Shown here piece after piece: positions 33,912 to 42,258 of a DNA stretch of 64,000 nt. Both the position numbers and the translations under genes were made by a program. The notes beneath the pieces were generated by a model. That model was not told the DNA's origin and did no database searches. It worked only from the letters and a program-made list of their open reading frames with translations. The stretch spans positions 6,971 through 70,970 of the forward strand of contig JACKAT010000027.1 in NCBI GenBank assembly GCA_020634935.1, in the 5' to 3' direction. Every line of letters begins with the position of its first letter. Position 1 is the stretch's first letter. The stretch comes from Anaerolineales bacterium. Its GTDB lineage: Bacteria > Chloroflexota > Anaerolineae > 4572-78 > J111.

Positions 33912-34441
33912 AATCTTGGCTCCTTCCTGTTGTCATTTTCTTGCCGTTGAATTGACCATTTCATCACTAGCGTCGTGCGCGATTATTATGACAAAATTAA
34001 TTGGGTGGACTTAATAGCGCGGGAAGATTTTAATTCTTGGAGACTGATTATAATCCCAACCGGATAATAAGTGAAACGAAGCCAAGGCTTACGTTGATGA
34101 GGGGAACAATTGGCAAGAGAACAAAAAAAGATTGAACGGAAGGGAAGTTCGATCTTTTTTGAAAATATGTAAGATAGGTTAAATTGGTGGCACAGGGGCC
34201 ATAAGATGGGATCGATAGATAATGGCTGAAATCAGCCACGAATGATCAAAGGCTTATTTTTTGGCATAACTCGTGAGTCTGCTTAATATAACTCACGTTG
34301 CCATCCATTATCCGGTCAAGCCGGTTGTATCGCCAGGAGGCTAAGTTTCTAGAAATTCGTCGTGTTCTGGGGATCGTTGCGGTTCAAATGGATTGTTGGG
34401 GTTGAAGAGGACTTAATCTATTGGGCGAGTGGAGGTGTTTC
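33912..34441. other. Intergenic region between sulP and dtd with two hairpins
   Basis: A hairpin AAAAAAGATTGAAC/GTTCGATCTTTTTT (34124-34160) resembles a bidirectional terminator although no gene reads into it. Another, CGTGAGT/ACTCACG, lies at 34272-34297. A leader RNA of sulP, a small RNA or a decayed gene could explain these. I could not fit a tRNA or a known riboswitch. Confidence 0.4.
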
Positions 34442-34891
34442 ATGCGCGCTATTTTACAACGCGTCCGGCAGGGCCACGTCACAGTAAATAATCAAATTGT
34501 TGGTCAAGTGGGACATGGGTATGTCATCCTCTTGGGGATCACCCATGACGATGGACCGCCTGAGGTCAAGAAATTGGCTGAGAAAACGGCTCACCTGCGC
34601 GTATTTGAAGACGAGCAGGGCAAGATGAATCGATCTGTCTTAGAGGTGGCTGGGGAAATATTAGTTATCTCTCAATTTACGCTGTATGCCGATGCCAAAA
34701 AAGGGCGGCGACCCAGTTTTACCCAGGCCGCCGCTCCTGATCAGGCTGAACCTCTTGTGGTCCAATTTGTTGAGACGCTGCGCCAATTAGGTCTTCAAAA
34801 GGTCGAAACCGGTGTTTTTGGCGCGCACATGATGGTTCATATTGAAAACGACGGGCCGGTGACCATTATCCTTGACACTGCCGTGCTCTAA
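34442..34891 (+). CDS. dtd: D-aminoacyl-tRNA deacylase
   Basis: A 149-residue enzyme that removes D-amino acids (and glycine mischarged on tRNA-Ala) from tRNA. The two active-site signatures are clear: SQFTLYAD near residue 78 and the C-terminal NDGPVTI. The N-terminus MRAILQRV is canonical. The start is ATG 34442, with GGAGG six bases upstream. The TAA stop lies inside the CTAAGAGG end of the 147-bp repeat that follows directly, so insertion of the element may have supplied or preserved the stop. Confidence 0.95.
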   Translation: MRAILQRVRQGHVTVNNQIVGQVGHGYVILLGITHDDGPPEVKKLAEKTAHLRVFEDEQGKMNRSVLEVAGEILVISQFTLYADAKKGRRPSFTQAAAPDQAEPLVVQFVETLRQLGLQKVETGVFGAHMMVHIENDGPVTIILDTAVL

Positions 34892-35034
34892 GAGGCTGCT
34901 TTAAAGGTCTCTTAGGGTCCACAGATAGACCCAGATGATCACTGATATTATCAAAATTTGGATAAAAATCGGTGACTATCCGTGTAAATCTGTGGACAAC
35001 TCTATAAACTCCCCCTGTTAAAACAGCTTCTAAA
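34888..35034 (+). repeat. 147-bp MITE-like repeat, family 1, copy 3
   Basis: Same length and orientation as the copy at 496-642, with very similar interiors (GATCACTGATATTATCAAAA and GATAAAAATCGGTGACTATC). It fills the whole gap between the convergent dtd and glucan phosphorylase genes; its left end includes the dtd stop codon. Confidence 0.78.
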
Positions 35035-35036
35035 GA

Positions 35037-37187
35037 TTACTCCATGCTCGGTACATACAGATCATTGGTGTAATCCTTAATCATACGAGTCATACTAAAT
35101 TGCGGCGCTACTGTGCGAATCGACTCTTTGACGTATTGCACCCACTGGTGCGGAATACCGTCACCATTACGATTATAAAAGGCCGGTACAAGCTGCTGTT
35201 CGAGCGTCTCATAGATAGACGTGGCGTCGGCGTGGTTTTGATCATACTCATTGTTATATTGGGCGTTGGCATCGCCGATCGACCAGCCGTTTTTGCTATT
35301 ATACGCTTCATCCCACCAACCATCTAAGATGGAGAAGTTGGGCGAGCCGTTAAGGGCCGCTTTTTCACCGCTGGTCCCGCTGGCCTCCATGGGGCGGCGT
35401 GGGGTGTTCATCCAGACATCGACTCCGGCCAGCATATTGCGGGACACATTCATATCATAATCTTCGATAAAAATGAGATGCCCCGCCAACCCGGCTTCGT
35501 GCGAGCGATAATAGACCTCGCGGATAAAGTTTTTGCCCGGTTCGTCGCGCGGGTGGGCCTTACCCGAAAAGACAAATTGGACCGCGCCGCCGCCGCTGCC
35601 GTGGACGATACGTTTGAGACGTTCGGTATCGTGGAAAATGAGGGTCGCCCGCTTGTACGTCGCAAAGCGGCGAGCAAAGCCAATCGTCAGCGTTTTGGAG
35701 TTGAACAGATTTTTAACCGACTGAATCTCGTTAGGATGCATCCCCAGGCGGATCATCCGCTGACGGGTGCGCAGTCGAATGAAATCAACCAATCTGGCCC
35801 GCAACTGGTTCATAATCTCCCACAGTTCTTCATCAGGCACGTCCATTATCGTATTCCACATGGCCTGATCATCGATGTTCAACGGCCAGTCAGAGCCAAA
35901 CTGTCTGTCATACAACGCTTTTAGCTCGGGGGCCAGCCAGGTTTCGGTGTGAATGCCGTTGGTCACGTAGGAGATCGGTACATCGTCAGTTTCGCGGTTG
36001 GGCCACAGCCAGTTCCACATTTTGCGCGAGACTTCCCCATGCAGTTTACTAACCCCATTCGCCCGGCCGGACATTTTCAAAGCCAGTACGGTCATACTGA
36101 ACGACGGTCCCCAGCTTTGATCTTGCCGGGCCAGATCCAAAAAGTCCTCCCGGCTGATCTTGAGATCATCGTGCCAGGTGGGGAAATAGCGATCCATCAT
36201 ATGGAACGGAAACGCATCGTGACCGGCCGGCACCGGGGTGTGGGTAGTAAAGACAGAACTTTTGCGAATAACGTCGGCTGCTTCGTTAAACGTTTTGCCG
36301 TTGGCCACCAATTCTCTGCCCCGCTCCAGCACCATAAAGGCCGAGTGTCCTTCATTCATATGCCACACCGCCGGTTCGATGCCCAATTTTCGCAGCGCCC
36401 GCACCCCGCCAATGCCTAAGACCATCTCCTGAGCCAGGCGCATCTCTTCGTCGCCGCCGTACAGCCGGGCCGAAAGTTCGCGGTCAGGTTCGGCATTAGG
36501 ATGAATATCGGTATCCATCAGATAGAGCGGCACAATGCCCACCTGAATTTTGTAAACCTTGGCATAAACCAGGCGATCCGGCAGGTTGTTGCGGGCCGGC
36601 AGCGAGACGGACACGACAATTTCTTTGCCGTCGGGGGTAAACGCCGGCTGGGCCGGCACTTCAGCGAAGCGCACTTTGGTGTAGATGGCTTCCTGATCGC
36701 CGTTAGGTGTGATAACTTGTCTAAAGTACCCCTGGGGATAAATAAACCCTACCCCAATAAAGGGCAGCCCCAAATCACTGGCTTCTTTGGTATGGTCGCC
36801 GGACAAAATCCCCAAACCGCCGGAGTAAATGGGCAAACATTCGTGCAACCCAAACTCGGCCGAGAAGTAGGCAATTGGCTTATCGATTTTATCAGGATAG
36901 GTTTGTTTAAACCAGGTGTCTTCATACACCTGATACTTGTCGAACGCAATTAAAACCTCGTGGTAGGCTTTAATAAAATCAGCGGTATTGGCCGCTTTAT
37001 CCAAATCCGACTGCCGGACTGAGGATAAAAAGAGAACAGGATTGTGGTAGACGTCTTCCCAAAGCTGGGCGTCGATCATTTTGAACAGTTCTTGCGCTTC
37101 CGGATGCCAACTCCACCATAAATTGTAGGCAACATCGATGATGCGGTTGATCCGCTCCGGGATAGGCATAAAGCCAACGGTCTTCAT
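35037..37187 (-). CDS. glgP: Alpha-glucan (glycogen/maltodextrin) phosphorylase
   Basis: A 716-residue GT35 enzyme of the shorter TIGR02094 type, releasing glucose 1-phosphate from alpha-1,4-glucans with pyridoxal phosphate. Visible are IAYFSAEFGLHECLPIYSGG near residue 100, AVWHMNEGHSAF, and the PLP-lysine region EASGTSGEKAALNGSPN (family SGxKAALNG). The start is ATG 37187 with AAGGAG upstream, matching the family's MKTVGFMPIPERI-type beginning. It is monocistronic and converges on dtd across the repeat element. No glycogen synthase gene is in the window. Confidence 0.93.
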   Translation of the reverse strand: MKTVGFMPIPERINRIIDVAYNLWWSWHPEAQELFKMIDAQLWEDVYHNPVLFLSSVRQSDLDKAANTADFIKAYHEVLIAFDKYQVYEDTWFKQTYPDKIDKPIAYFSAEFGLHECLPIYSGGLGILSGDHTKEASDLGLPFIGVGFIYPQGYFRQVITPNGDQEAIYTKVRFAEVPAQPAFTPDGKEIVVSVSLPARNNLPDRLVYAKVYKIQVGIVPLYLMDTDIHPNAEPDRELSARLYGGDEEMRLAQEMVLGIGGVRALRKLGIEPAVWHMNEGHSAFMVLERGRELVANGKTFNEAADVIRKSSVFTTHTPVPAGHDAFPFHMMDRYFPTWHDDLKISREDFLDLARQDQSWGPSFSMTVLALKMSGRANGVSKLHGEVSRKMWNWLWPNRETDDVPISYVTNGIHTETWLAPELKALYDRQFGSDWPLNIDDQAMWNTIMDVPDEELWEIMNQLRARLVDFIRLRTRQRMIRLGMHPNEIQSVKNLFNSKTLTIGFARRFATYKRATLIFHDTERLKRIVHGSGGGAVQFVFSGKAHPRDEPGKNFIREVYYRSHEAGLAGHLIFIEDYDMNVSRNMLAGVDVWMNTPRRPMEASGTSGEKAALNGSPNFSILDGWWDEAYNSKNGWSIGDANAQYNNEYDQNHADATSIYETLEQQLVPAFYNRNGDGIPHQWVQYVKESIRTVAPQFSMTRMIKDYTNDLYVPSME

Positions 37188-37318
37188 TGATACTATCTCC
37201 TTCCTCTCAACAAATACTGGAATATCCCAATAATGGCTGCTTGAACGGTACACACCTGAGCGTGATTAAATAGTGGTCAAGCTCCGGTGGAGATCACTTG
37301 GATATACGGTGTTGGTTT

Positions 37319-37870
37319 TCAAGGTCGTTCGGGACGCGACTTAAACTCAGCCAGGGCGATTATCTCATCACGGTGGCCTCGTTCGTGGCGATAGGGGATG
37401 CGCAGGATACTGGCCAGCGTCACCGGATCGCCCCAAGTTGGGTGCGCCCCCACCCGATTTAAAGATTCTTCCGAAATGTTAGCTAACAAATCCAATAAAT
37501 CTTGGTGGGACTTGGTTAGAGCAGCGATAGCTTGTGGCCAGGTATAGCCAGCCCGCTCGGCTACTGCTCGATTATTCCATGCTTCTTGATTAAACGCAAT
37601 TTCGTAACAGAGTGGTGAAATGGGGCAATCTTCATTAAGAATGCGGTGAGCAAAGTGGATAATCGACTCTTCCACTGCCGCCAGATGAGTTACGTGTTCC
37701 TTTACGCTCCAGGCGTCGGGCCGGGGGCGAAACGTGGCTGTTTCTTGATCGATATTACGAATAAGTTGAAGGGTGCTTTGCCGGCTTTCCCGCAGCTTTT
37801 GGCGAATCTCGGCGATCGGTGAGCGGTCCATGAGGCGACTAACAGCCCTAGATAGCTGCCGAACGCTCAC
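37319..37870 (-). CDS. DinB-superfamily protein
   Basis: A 183-residue four-helix protein of the DinB/YfiT type. The likely metal-binding His residues appear in WSVKEHVTHLAAVEE and HERGHRDEI. Many members are thiol-dependent transferases; others have no known activity. A GTG start at 37870 overlaps the upstream gene by 23 bases; an internal ATG at 37831 is an alternative. Neither has a good Shine-Dalgarno, which fits translational coupling to the DUF4126 gene. Confidence 0.8.
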   Translation of the reverse strand: MSVRQLSRAVSRLMDRSPIAEIRQKLRESRQSTLQLIRNIDQETATFRPRPDAWSVKEHVTHLAAVEESIIHFAHRILNEDCPISPLCYEIAFNQEAWNNRAVAERAGYTWPQAIAALTKSHQDLLDLLANISEESLNRVGAHPTWGDPVTLASILRIPYRHERGHRDEIIALAEFKSRPERP

Positions 37871-38417
37871 GGCGGCGATTGCGCCACCAGAAATACATAA
37901 TCGCCAGGAAGATAACCGTCAAAAAGACCAGCAGCGGCAGCAAGATGGCCATCACTGTGCCAATGAAGGCTAAAATATCTTCGATAATACTGACCGCCCA
38001 GTTGCCCATGCCACCGGTGGTCGCCGTCACAGCCGGTCGAACCGTGGTTTTGGCGACGTGAACCCCCCCCGCCAGCAGCAGACCAGCCACCAGCGCCAAC
38101 CCCGGATGAAGTTCGCCAACCACACCGGAATTTGACGCAAACAGAATTGCGCCGGCGGCCGGGCGGCCAACCGTTTGGATGATGTCATTAAGCGTGTCCA
38201 CTGCCGGAATTTTATCTACAGTCATCTCGATCAACAGCAGCACGGCCAAAATACCGATCACCCACCAACTGGTCAACACGTTCCAGGGTTCATTCAATTG
38301 CACTAAATTGGTAAATCGAGCCGTTAGGGCCACAATCAGCAGCGGCAAATAGGCATTTAATCCGGCCGAAGTCGATAAACCAAAGGCGGTCATTACGTTT
38401 GATAAGGCTTCAACCAT
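37848..38417 (-). CDS. DUF4126 membrane protein
   Basis: A 189-residue integral membrane protein with about five hydrophobic segments. It matches the DUF4126 pattern of an N-terminal SAGLNAYLPLL and a central VDKIPAVDTLNDIIQT. Function is unknown in the family. The start is ATG 38417, with AAGGAG seven bases upstream; the GTG at 38420 is less likely. It overlaps the DinB-like gene downstream. Confidence 0.82.
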   Translation of the reverse strand: MVEALSNVMTAFGLSTSAGLNAYLPLLIVALTARFTNLVQLNEPWNVLTSWWVIGILAVLLLIEMTVDKIPAVDTLNDIIQTVGRPAAGAILFASNSGVVGELHPGLALVAGLLLAGGVHVAKTTVRPAVTATTGGMGNWAVSIIEDILAFIGTVMAILLPLLVFLTVIFLAIMYFWWRNRRRERSAAI

Positions 38418-38570
38418 CACTTACTCCTTCATATCCATCCAACACTGACGCTTCATCCGCGGTATCTTACGTTATTCCTTATTGATATAGACACCTTTGC
38501 CCCGAAAAAGTCACACGGTGATTATAGCCAATTTGTACCAACGCCCCAAAACAGTAGATCTCCCAAATTG

Positions 38571-38624
38571 GGAAGTAGGAAGTAAGAGGAGAACCCCCTA
38601 CTAATACTCCCTACTTCCTTTTTT
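38571..38624 (+). terminator. Hairpin with T-run, terminator-like
   Basis: GGAAGTAGGAAGTA pairs with TACTCCCTACTTCC and is followed by TTTTTT on the plus strand. No plus-strand gene feeds it, so it may instead be one of the simple hairpin repeats seen elsewhere in this window. Confidence 0.45.
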
Positions 38625-38633
38625 ATTAAGCTG

Positions 38634-39302
38634 TTACATCATCGGCGATTTTCGCGCTAACTGGCCGTAGAGATTGGCCGAGACCAAATAAGACCAGAAA
38701 AAGGTGAAGAACACGCCGACTAGGCACAAAATTATCCCAAAAGCAGCAATCACAGATGCGACCCAACTCAGCAAGACAACAATAATATAATCCCCAATGT
38801 TCGTTCTTATAAAGCTAAAGATGTCTCCAAATTGGAAAGCCGCGCCTAATGTATCAAATTGAGCATACCGGATGACCGCAGCCGGGACAAATAAATTACA
38901 GATAAGGCTCACAATGGCCTGTAGACAATTTAAACAGACCGCGACAAGGGTCAAATTTTGGGCCGTATCGGGATCGAGTTGCGGTCCGACCCCCTGGATA
39001 ATACCGGCTCCACAAGCTAGAATAATGGAAGGAATGTTATAGACAAGGGTTATGACCACCACAAATAAACCTGTCTTAAACAGGCCCCCCCAATCAGACC
39101 ATTCCGGCAGTGGCCGGGACTGGCCATCTCGAACATTCTTCAAAACCTGGACCATATACCCACTTAAGGGTAAAAATAAAACAATACCTATCAGAATAGG
39201 CGACAGAATGGCCCCTACTAGCGCGACAGCACCACCAATCGCTAGTTTTTTGATCCACTCTTCATCATCAAACATATAAGTAAATGCGGATCCAATGTCC
39301 AT
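38634..39302 (-). CDS. DUF4013 membrane protein
   Basis: A 222-residue multi-span membrane protein. The short start MDIGSAFTYMFDDEEWIKK and following hydrophobic hairpins are typical of DUF4013 proteins. Hydrophobic segments lie at about 21-50, 74-97, 115-150 and 165-210. No catalytic residues are apparent. GGAGG is present about 13 bases before the ATG, a rather long spacing. Function is unknown. Confidence 0.8.
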   Translation of the reverse strand: MDIGSAFTYMFDDEEWIKKLAIGGAVALVGAILSPILIGIVLFLPLSGYMVQVLKNVRDGQSRPLPEWSDWGGLFKTGLFVVVITLVYNIPSIILACGAGIIQGVGPQLDPDTAQNLTLVAVCLNCLQAIVSLICNLFVPAAVIRYAQFDTLGAAFQFGDIFSFIRTNIGDYIIVVLLSWVASVIAAFGIILCLVGVFFTFFWSYLVSANLYGQLARKSPMM

Positions 39303-39582
39303 ATGTGTAGAATTGCCTCCTCAAATGAAATTTAGAATGAACTTAAATTTTGGGGTTGTTTATTTAACCCCTTGCTGTATCTAACTGATGAGCCTTGTTG
39401 TTTTAATAGGATGAGATTTTGGGTGAAAGTGTTTGTGGGGTATTATTTATATAATCCGATTCCTCTCTCGAACATAAGATCTGTGGCATATCGGTCAGTG
39501 AACTGCCTCCCAATTATACCAAACCTCGTTCTAGCTGACAATAATTCAAAAATTTATGTCGATTTCCCACCTTAACTTAATT
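39303..39582. other. AT-rich intergenic stretch with no gene recognised
   Basis: Only short frames without ribosome binding sites are seen. No repeat or RNA fold is evident before the recN promoter. Confidence 0.3.
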
Positions 39583-39635
39583 TTGAGAAGATGGAACGGG
39601 TGTGCTATACTATCTCGCTAACGGACATCCGTTCA
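39583..39635 (+). promoter_or_regulatory. recN promoter with LexA/DinR-like box
   Basis: TTGAGA (39583-39588), 17 bases, TATACT (39606-39611). Over the predicted start site lies CGGACATCCGTTCA (39622-39635), which fits 11 of 14 positions of CGAACRNRYGTTYG. The centre forms the exact palindrome AACGGA-CA-TCCGTT. recN is a classic SOS gene, so this supports the box assignment at A1 and A2. Confidence 0.6.
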
Positions 39636-39675
39636 ATTTGATAAATATTTGGTCTCCAAAGTTGACGTTAAACCT

Positions 39676-39743
39676 GTAGACCGCCGACCGCTGACCGCCC
39701 ATAAGAGCGGTTGTTTTTCGGCGGTCAGCTAGCGGTGGTCTAC
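39676..39743 (+). repeat. Inverted repeat 1 in the recN leader
   Basis: GTAGACCGCCGACCGCTGAC pairs imperfectly with the arm ending GTCAGCTAGCGGTGGTCTAC, with about 24-base arms. It lies in the predicted 5' leader. Confidence 0.6.
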
Positions 39744-39796
39744 GGTCGAGGTATCGAAATTTCGATCAAATCGCAAAATATATTATTGTAAAGTCT

Positions 39797-39854
39797 CAGG
39801 GTAGCCGTATTGCAAAACAATCGATATGCTTAATTTTGCAACCCGGCTACCCTG
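39797..39854 (+). repeat. Inverted repeat 2 in the recN leader
   Basis: CAGGGTAGCCGTATTGCAAA and its partner TTTGCAACCCGGCTACCCTG pair at 19 of 21 positions around a 16-base loop. There is no T-run, so it is not a classic terminator. Confidence 0.65.
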
Positions 39855-39929
39855 CTCCTTTGTAACATCATTACGAAACAGTCGAAAAAAAGTTGCAGTC
39901 TGTAATCGTATTACACAGGAATTTATCCG

Positions 39930-41723
39930 ATGCTTGTAGAGCTAAATATTGAAGATTTCGCCATTATCGAGCAATTAAATCTTAAATTTTCTGAAGGCTT
40001 CAATGTTCTAACCGGCGAGACCGGCGCCGGCAAATCGATTATCATCGACGCCGTGACGATGCTGTTAGGCGGCCGGGGCGATTCCACTTTTATTCGAGCC
40101 GGCAGCGACCGGGCCAGAATCGAGGGCCTTTTCCGCCTGTCGCCGCCGCTGCGCACCGCCGTCGACCCCATTCTGGCCGAAGAAGGGCTGGAAGGTGATA
40201 ACCCCGATATCCTTATTTTAGGCCGCGAACTCCGCAGCACTGGCCGCAGCTTTTGCCGGGTCAACGGCAGTACCGTCAACCTGAGCTTATTGGAAAAGAT
40301 TGCGGCTCAACTGGTAGACATCCACGGCCAAAATGAACATATTAGCCTCATGCAAGTCCGGCAGCATCTCACCTTTTTAGACCGGTACGCCGGCTTGTCA
40401 AGCCAGCGGAACCAGTTAGCAGCAGAGGTTCGCCAATTGCGCCGCATTCGCCAGGAACTGGCCGACCTCCAGCGCGACGAGCAGTTTCTGGCCCGCCGCA
40501 TTGACCAACTCACCTTTCAGGTTGAAGAAATCACCATGGCCAACCTGAAGCCGGGTGAAGAGATCGAACTCAACGCCGAGCGGAATCGCCTGGCCAATGC
40601 CGAACAACTCAGCCAACTCAGTGCCGAAGCCTACGCCCTCCTGGTTGAAGCCGGCAGCGATGAGCAATTCTCGATCCTCGATCTGCTGGGCCAGTTGACC
40701 CGGGTGATGAACAATCTGGCCAAGCTCGATGAGGACTGGTCTGAAAAACGGGAAATGGTTGACAATCTAACCTATCAGGTCGAGGACGTCGCTACCTTCG
40801 TCCGTGATTATAACGAAAACATCGATTTCAACCCGCTGCGGCTCCAGGAAATTGAAGAGCGGCTGGGCTTGATTTTCTCTTTAAAGCGAAAATACGGGGC
40901 TACGGTCGAAGATATTCTTGAATTTGGCCGCAAAGCTCAGCTTGAATTGGACAATATCAGCCACAGCGAGGAACGCATCGAGGCCTTGAAAGCCGAACAA
41001 GAGACGTTCCGGCAAAAAATTGGTCAGTTGGCCCTGGCTCTTTCGGAGGCTCGCCGGCAGGCAGGAAAAACGCTGGCCGTGGGGGTGGAAACCGAACTGG
41101 CCGACTTAAGCATGGAAAAGGCCAAATTTGCCGTTGACATTCAATGGAACGAAGCCGCCGACGGCGTCTATGTTGAAGCGAAACCGGGCGAGGTGGTAAC
41201 CGTGGCCTGCGATGACACCGGCATCGATCGCGTTGAATTTTTAATCTCGCCTAACCCCGGCGAACCGCTCAAACCGTTGGCCAAAGTCGCCTCCGGCGGC
41301 GAAACCAGCCGGATTATGCTGGCCCTCAAGAACGTGCTGGCCATCGCTGACGAAACCCCTACCCTTATCTTCGACGAGATCGATCAGGGTATCGGCGGCC
41401 GTATCGGCGGTGTGGTTGGCCAAAAGTTGTGGATGCTGGCCAGTCAGGGGCATCACCAGGTTTTGTGCGTCACCCACTTGCCCCAAATTGCCGGATACGC
41501 CGAACTGCACTATCACGTTGCCAAGCAGGTCAGCGGCGGGCGTACCAAAACCGATATCCAAGCGCTGACCGGAGAAGCTCAAATCAACGAAATGGCTCAA
41601 ATGTTAGGCATCCTCAGCGACAGCACCCGCCAAAGCGCTCGCGAAATCCTCAAGGAAGCCGCTGCCGCCAAATCGACCAAGCCTAACTTAGAAACTTATC
41701 TTTCGACAATAAATACACTGTAA
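39930..41723 (+). CDS. recN: DNA repair protein RecN
   Basis: A 597-residue SMC-like ATPase for double-strand break repair. The N-terminal half-ATPase has Walker A GETGAGKS (about residue 30). The central coiled coil spans about 150-380. The C-terminal half has the ABC signature SGGETSR and Walker B TLIFDEIDQGIGG, in the normal order and length. AGGAA lies eight bases before the ATG. The promoter bears a LexA-like box, and the 300-base leader holds two long hairpins. The TAA stop lies at the end of a palindromic element. Confidence 0.96.
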   Translation: MLVELNIEDFAIIEQLNLKFSEGFNVLTGETGAGKSIIIDAVTMLLGGRGDSTFIRAGSDRARIEGLFRLSPPLRTAVDPILAEEGLEGDNPDILILGRELRSTGRSFCRVNGSTVNLSLLEKIAAQLVDIHGQNEHISLMQVRQHLTFLDRYAGLSSQRNQLAAEVRQLRRIRQELADLQRDEQFLARRIDQLTFQVEEITMANLKPGEEIELNAERNRLANAEQLSQLSAEAYALLVEAGSDEQFSILDLLGQLTRVMNNLAKLDEDWSEKREMVDNLTYQVEDVATFVRDYNENIDFNPLRLQEIEERLGLIFSLKRKYGATVEDILEFGRKAQLELDNISHSEERIEALKAEQETFRQKIGQLALALSEARRQAGKTLAVGVETELADLSMEKAKFAVDIQWNEAADGVYVEAKPGEVVTVACDDTGIDRVEFLISPNPGEPLKPLAKVASGGETSRIMLALKNVLAIADETPTLIFDEIDQGIGGRIGGVVGQKLWMLASQGHHQVLCVTHLPQIAGYAELHYHVAKQVSGGRTKTDIQALTGEAQINEMAQMLGILSDSTRQSAREILKEAAAAKSTKPNLETYLSTINTL

Positions 41724-41840
41724 ATTAAGTCATTAAGCTTTTGTCATGGCGAGCGAAGCGAAGCCATCTCCTCCTCCGAACGTGGAGATGGCTTTGTCGT
41801 TCCGCCTCGCCCTGACCATAACCCCCAAAAACTTAATTTA
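41721..41840. repeat. Palindromic element after recN
   Basis: The ends TAAATTAAGT and ACTTAATTTA are perfect inverted repeats. Inside, GCGAAGCGAAGCCATCTCC mirrors GGAGATGGCTTTGTCGTTCCG. It contains no coding capacity. Its left end overlaps the recN stop codon. Confidence 0.65.
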
Positions 41841-41871
41841 CGCTGTAATAAAACTACCTTAAGAACAAAAC

Positions 41872-42165
41872 GTGGCTAAACTTCTGTCACTATGGCTGAC
41901 GAGCAAACTATTCCAACCCATTGGTTTGATCAATAAGGTGGGGCTCAAAGTTGTACGTCATCATTTTATTAATGGCATAGCGGAGATACGAGTTGCCGTC
42001 GGATTCTTTACGGTGCGTGGGTATAATTTAATTCGTAAATCAGCAAAAGGTAAAAAACTCTTTATCCTGGTAGGCGTAAAAGAACCTGACCAGAAACGCG
42101 TAGAATTTATGTTGATTTCAACGGTATACGACAATACCGTAATGTCTCAATGTAAAACCTGTTAG
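41872..42165 (+). pseudogene. Fragment resembling the N-terminus of a PLD-like helicase/nuclease
   Basis: A 97-codon frame from a GTG, with no good Shine-Dalgarno. The segment IRVAVGFFTVRGYNLIRKSA followed by GKKLFILVGVKEPDQKR resembles the first strand-helix-strand of phospholipase-D-like domains that head some SNF2-type helicases and restriction-associated nucleases. The catalytic HKD motif and everything after it are missing, and the C-terminus is unrelated. I read it as a decayed remnant next to a palindromic element; a small orphan protein is the alternative. Confidence 0.4.
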
Positions 42166-42258
42166 GTCTTCTTACAGGCGGAGGTCTAGCAGTAAAAGCC
42201 TAACCCCCTACGCCCCAACCTCCAGTTCGATATCGCTAACCCCGAACAGGGCATCTTC

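Noticed and set aside
34300..34430. A tRNA or known riboswitch upstream of dtd
   Set aside because: I could not fit a cloverleaf or a known riboswitch core; only simple stems are present.
41872..42165. An intact phospholipase-D nuclease gene
   Set aside because: No HKD motif and only about 40 residues resemble the family, so it is listed as a remnant.
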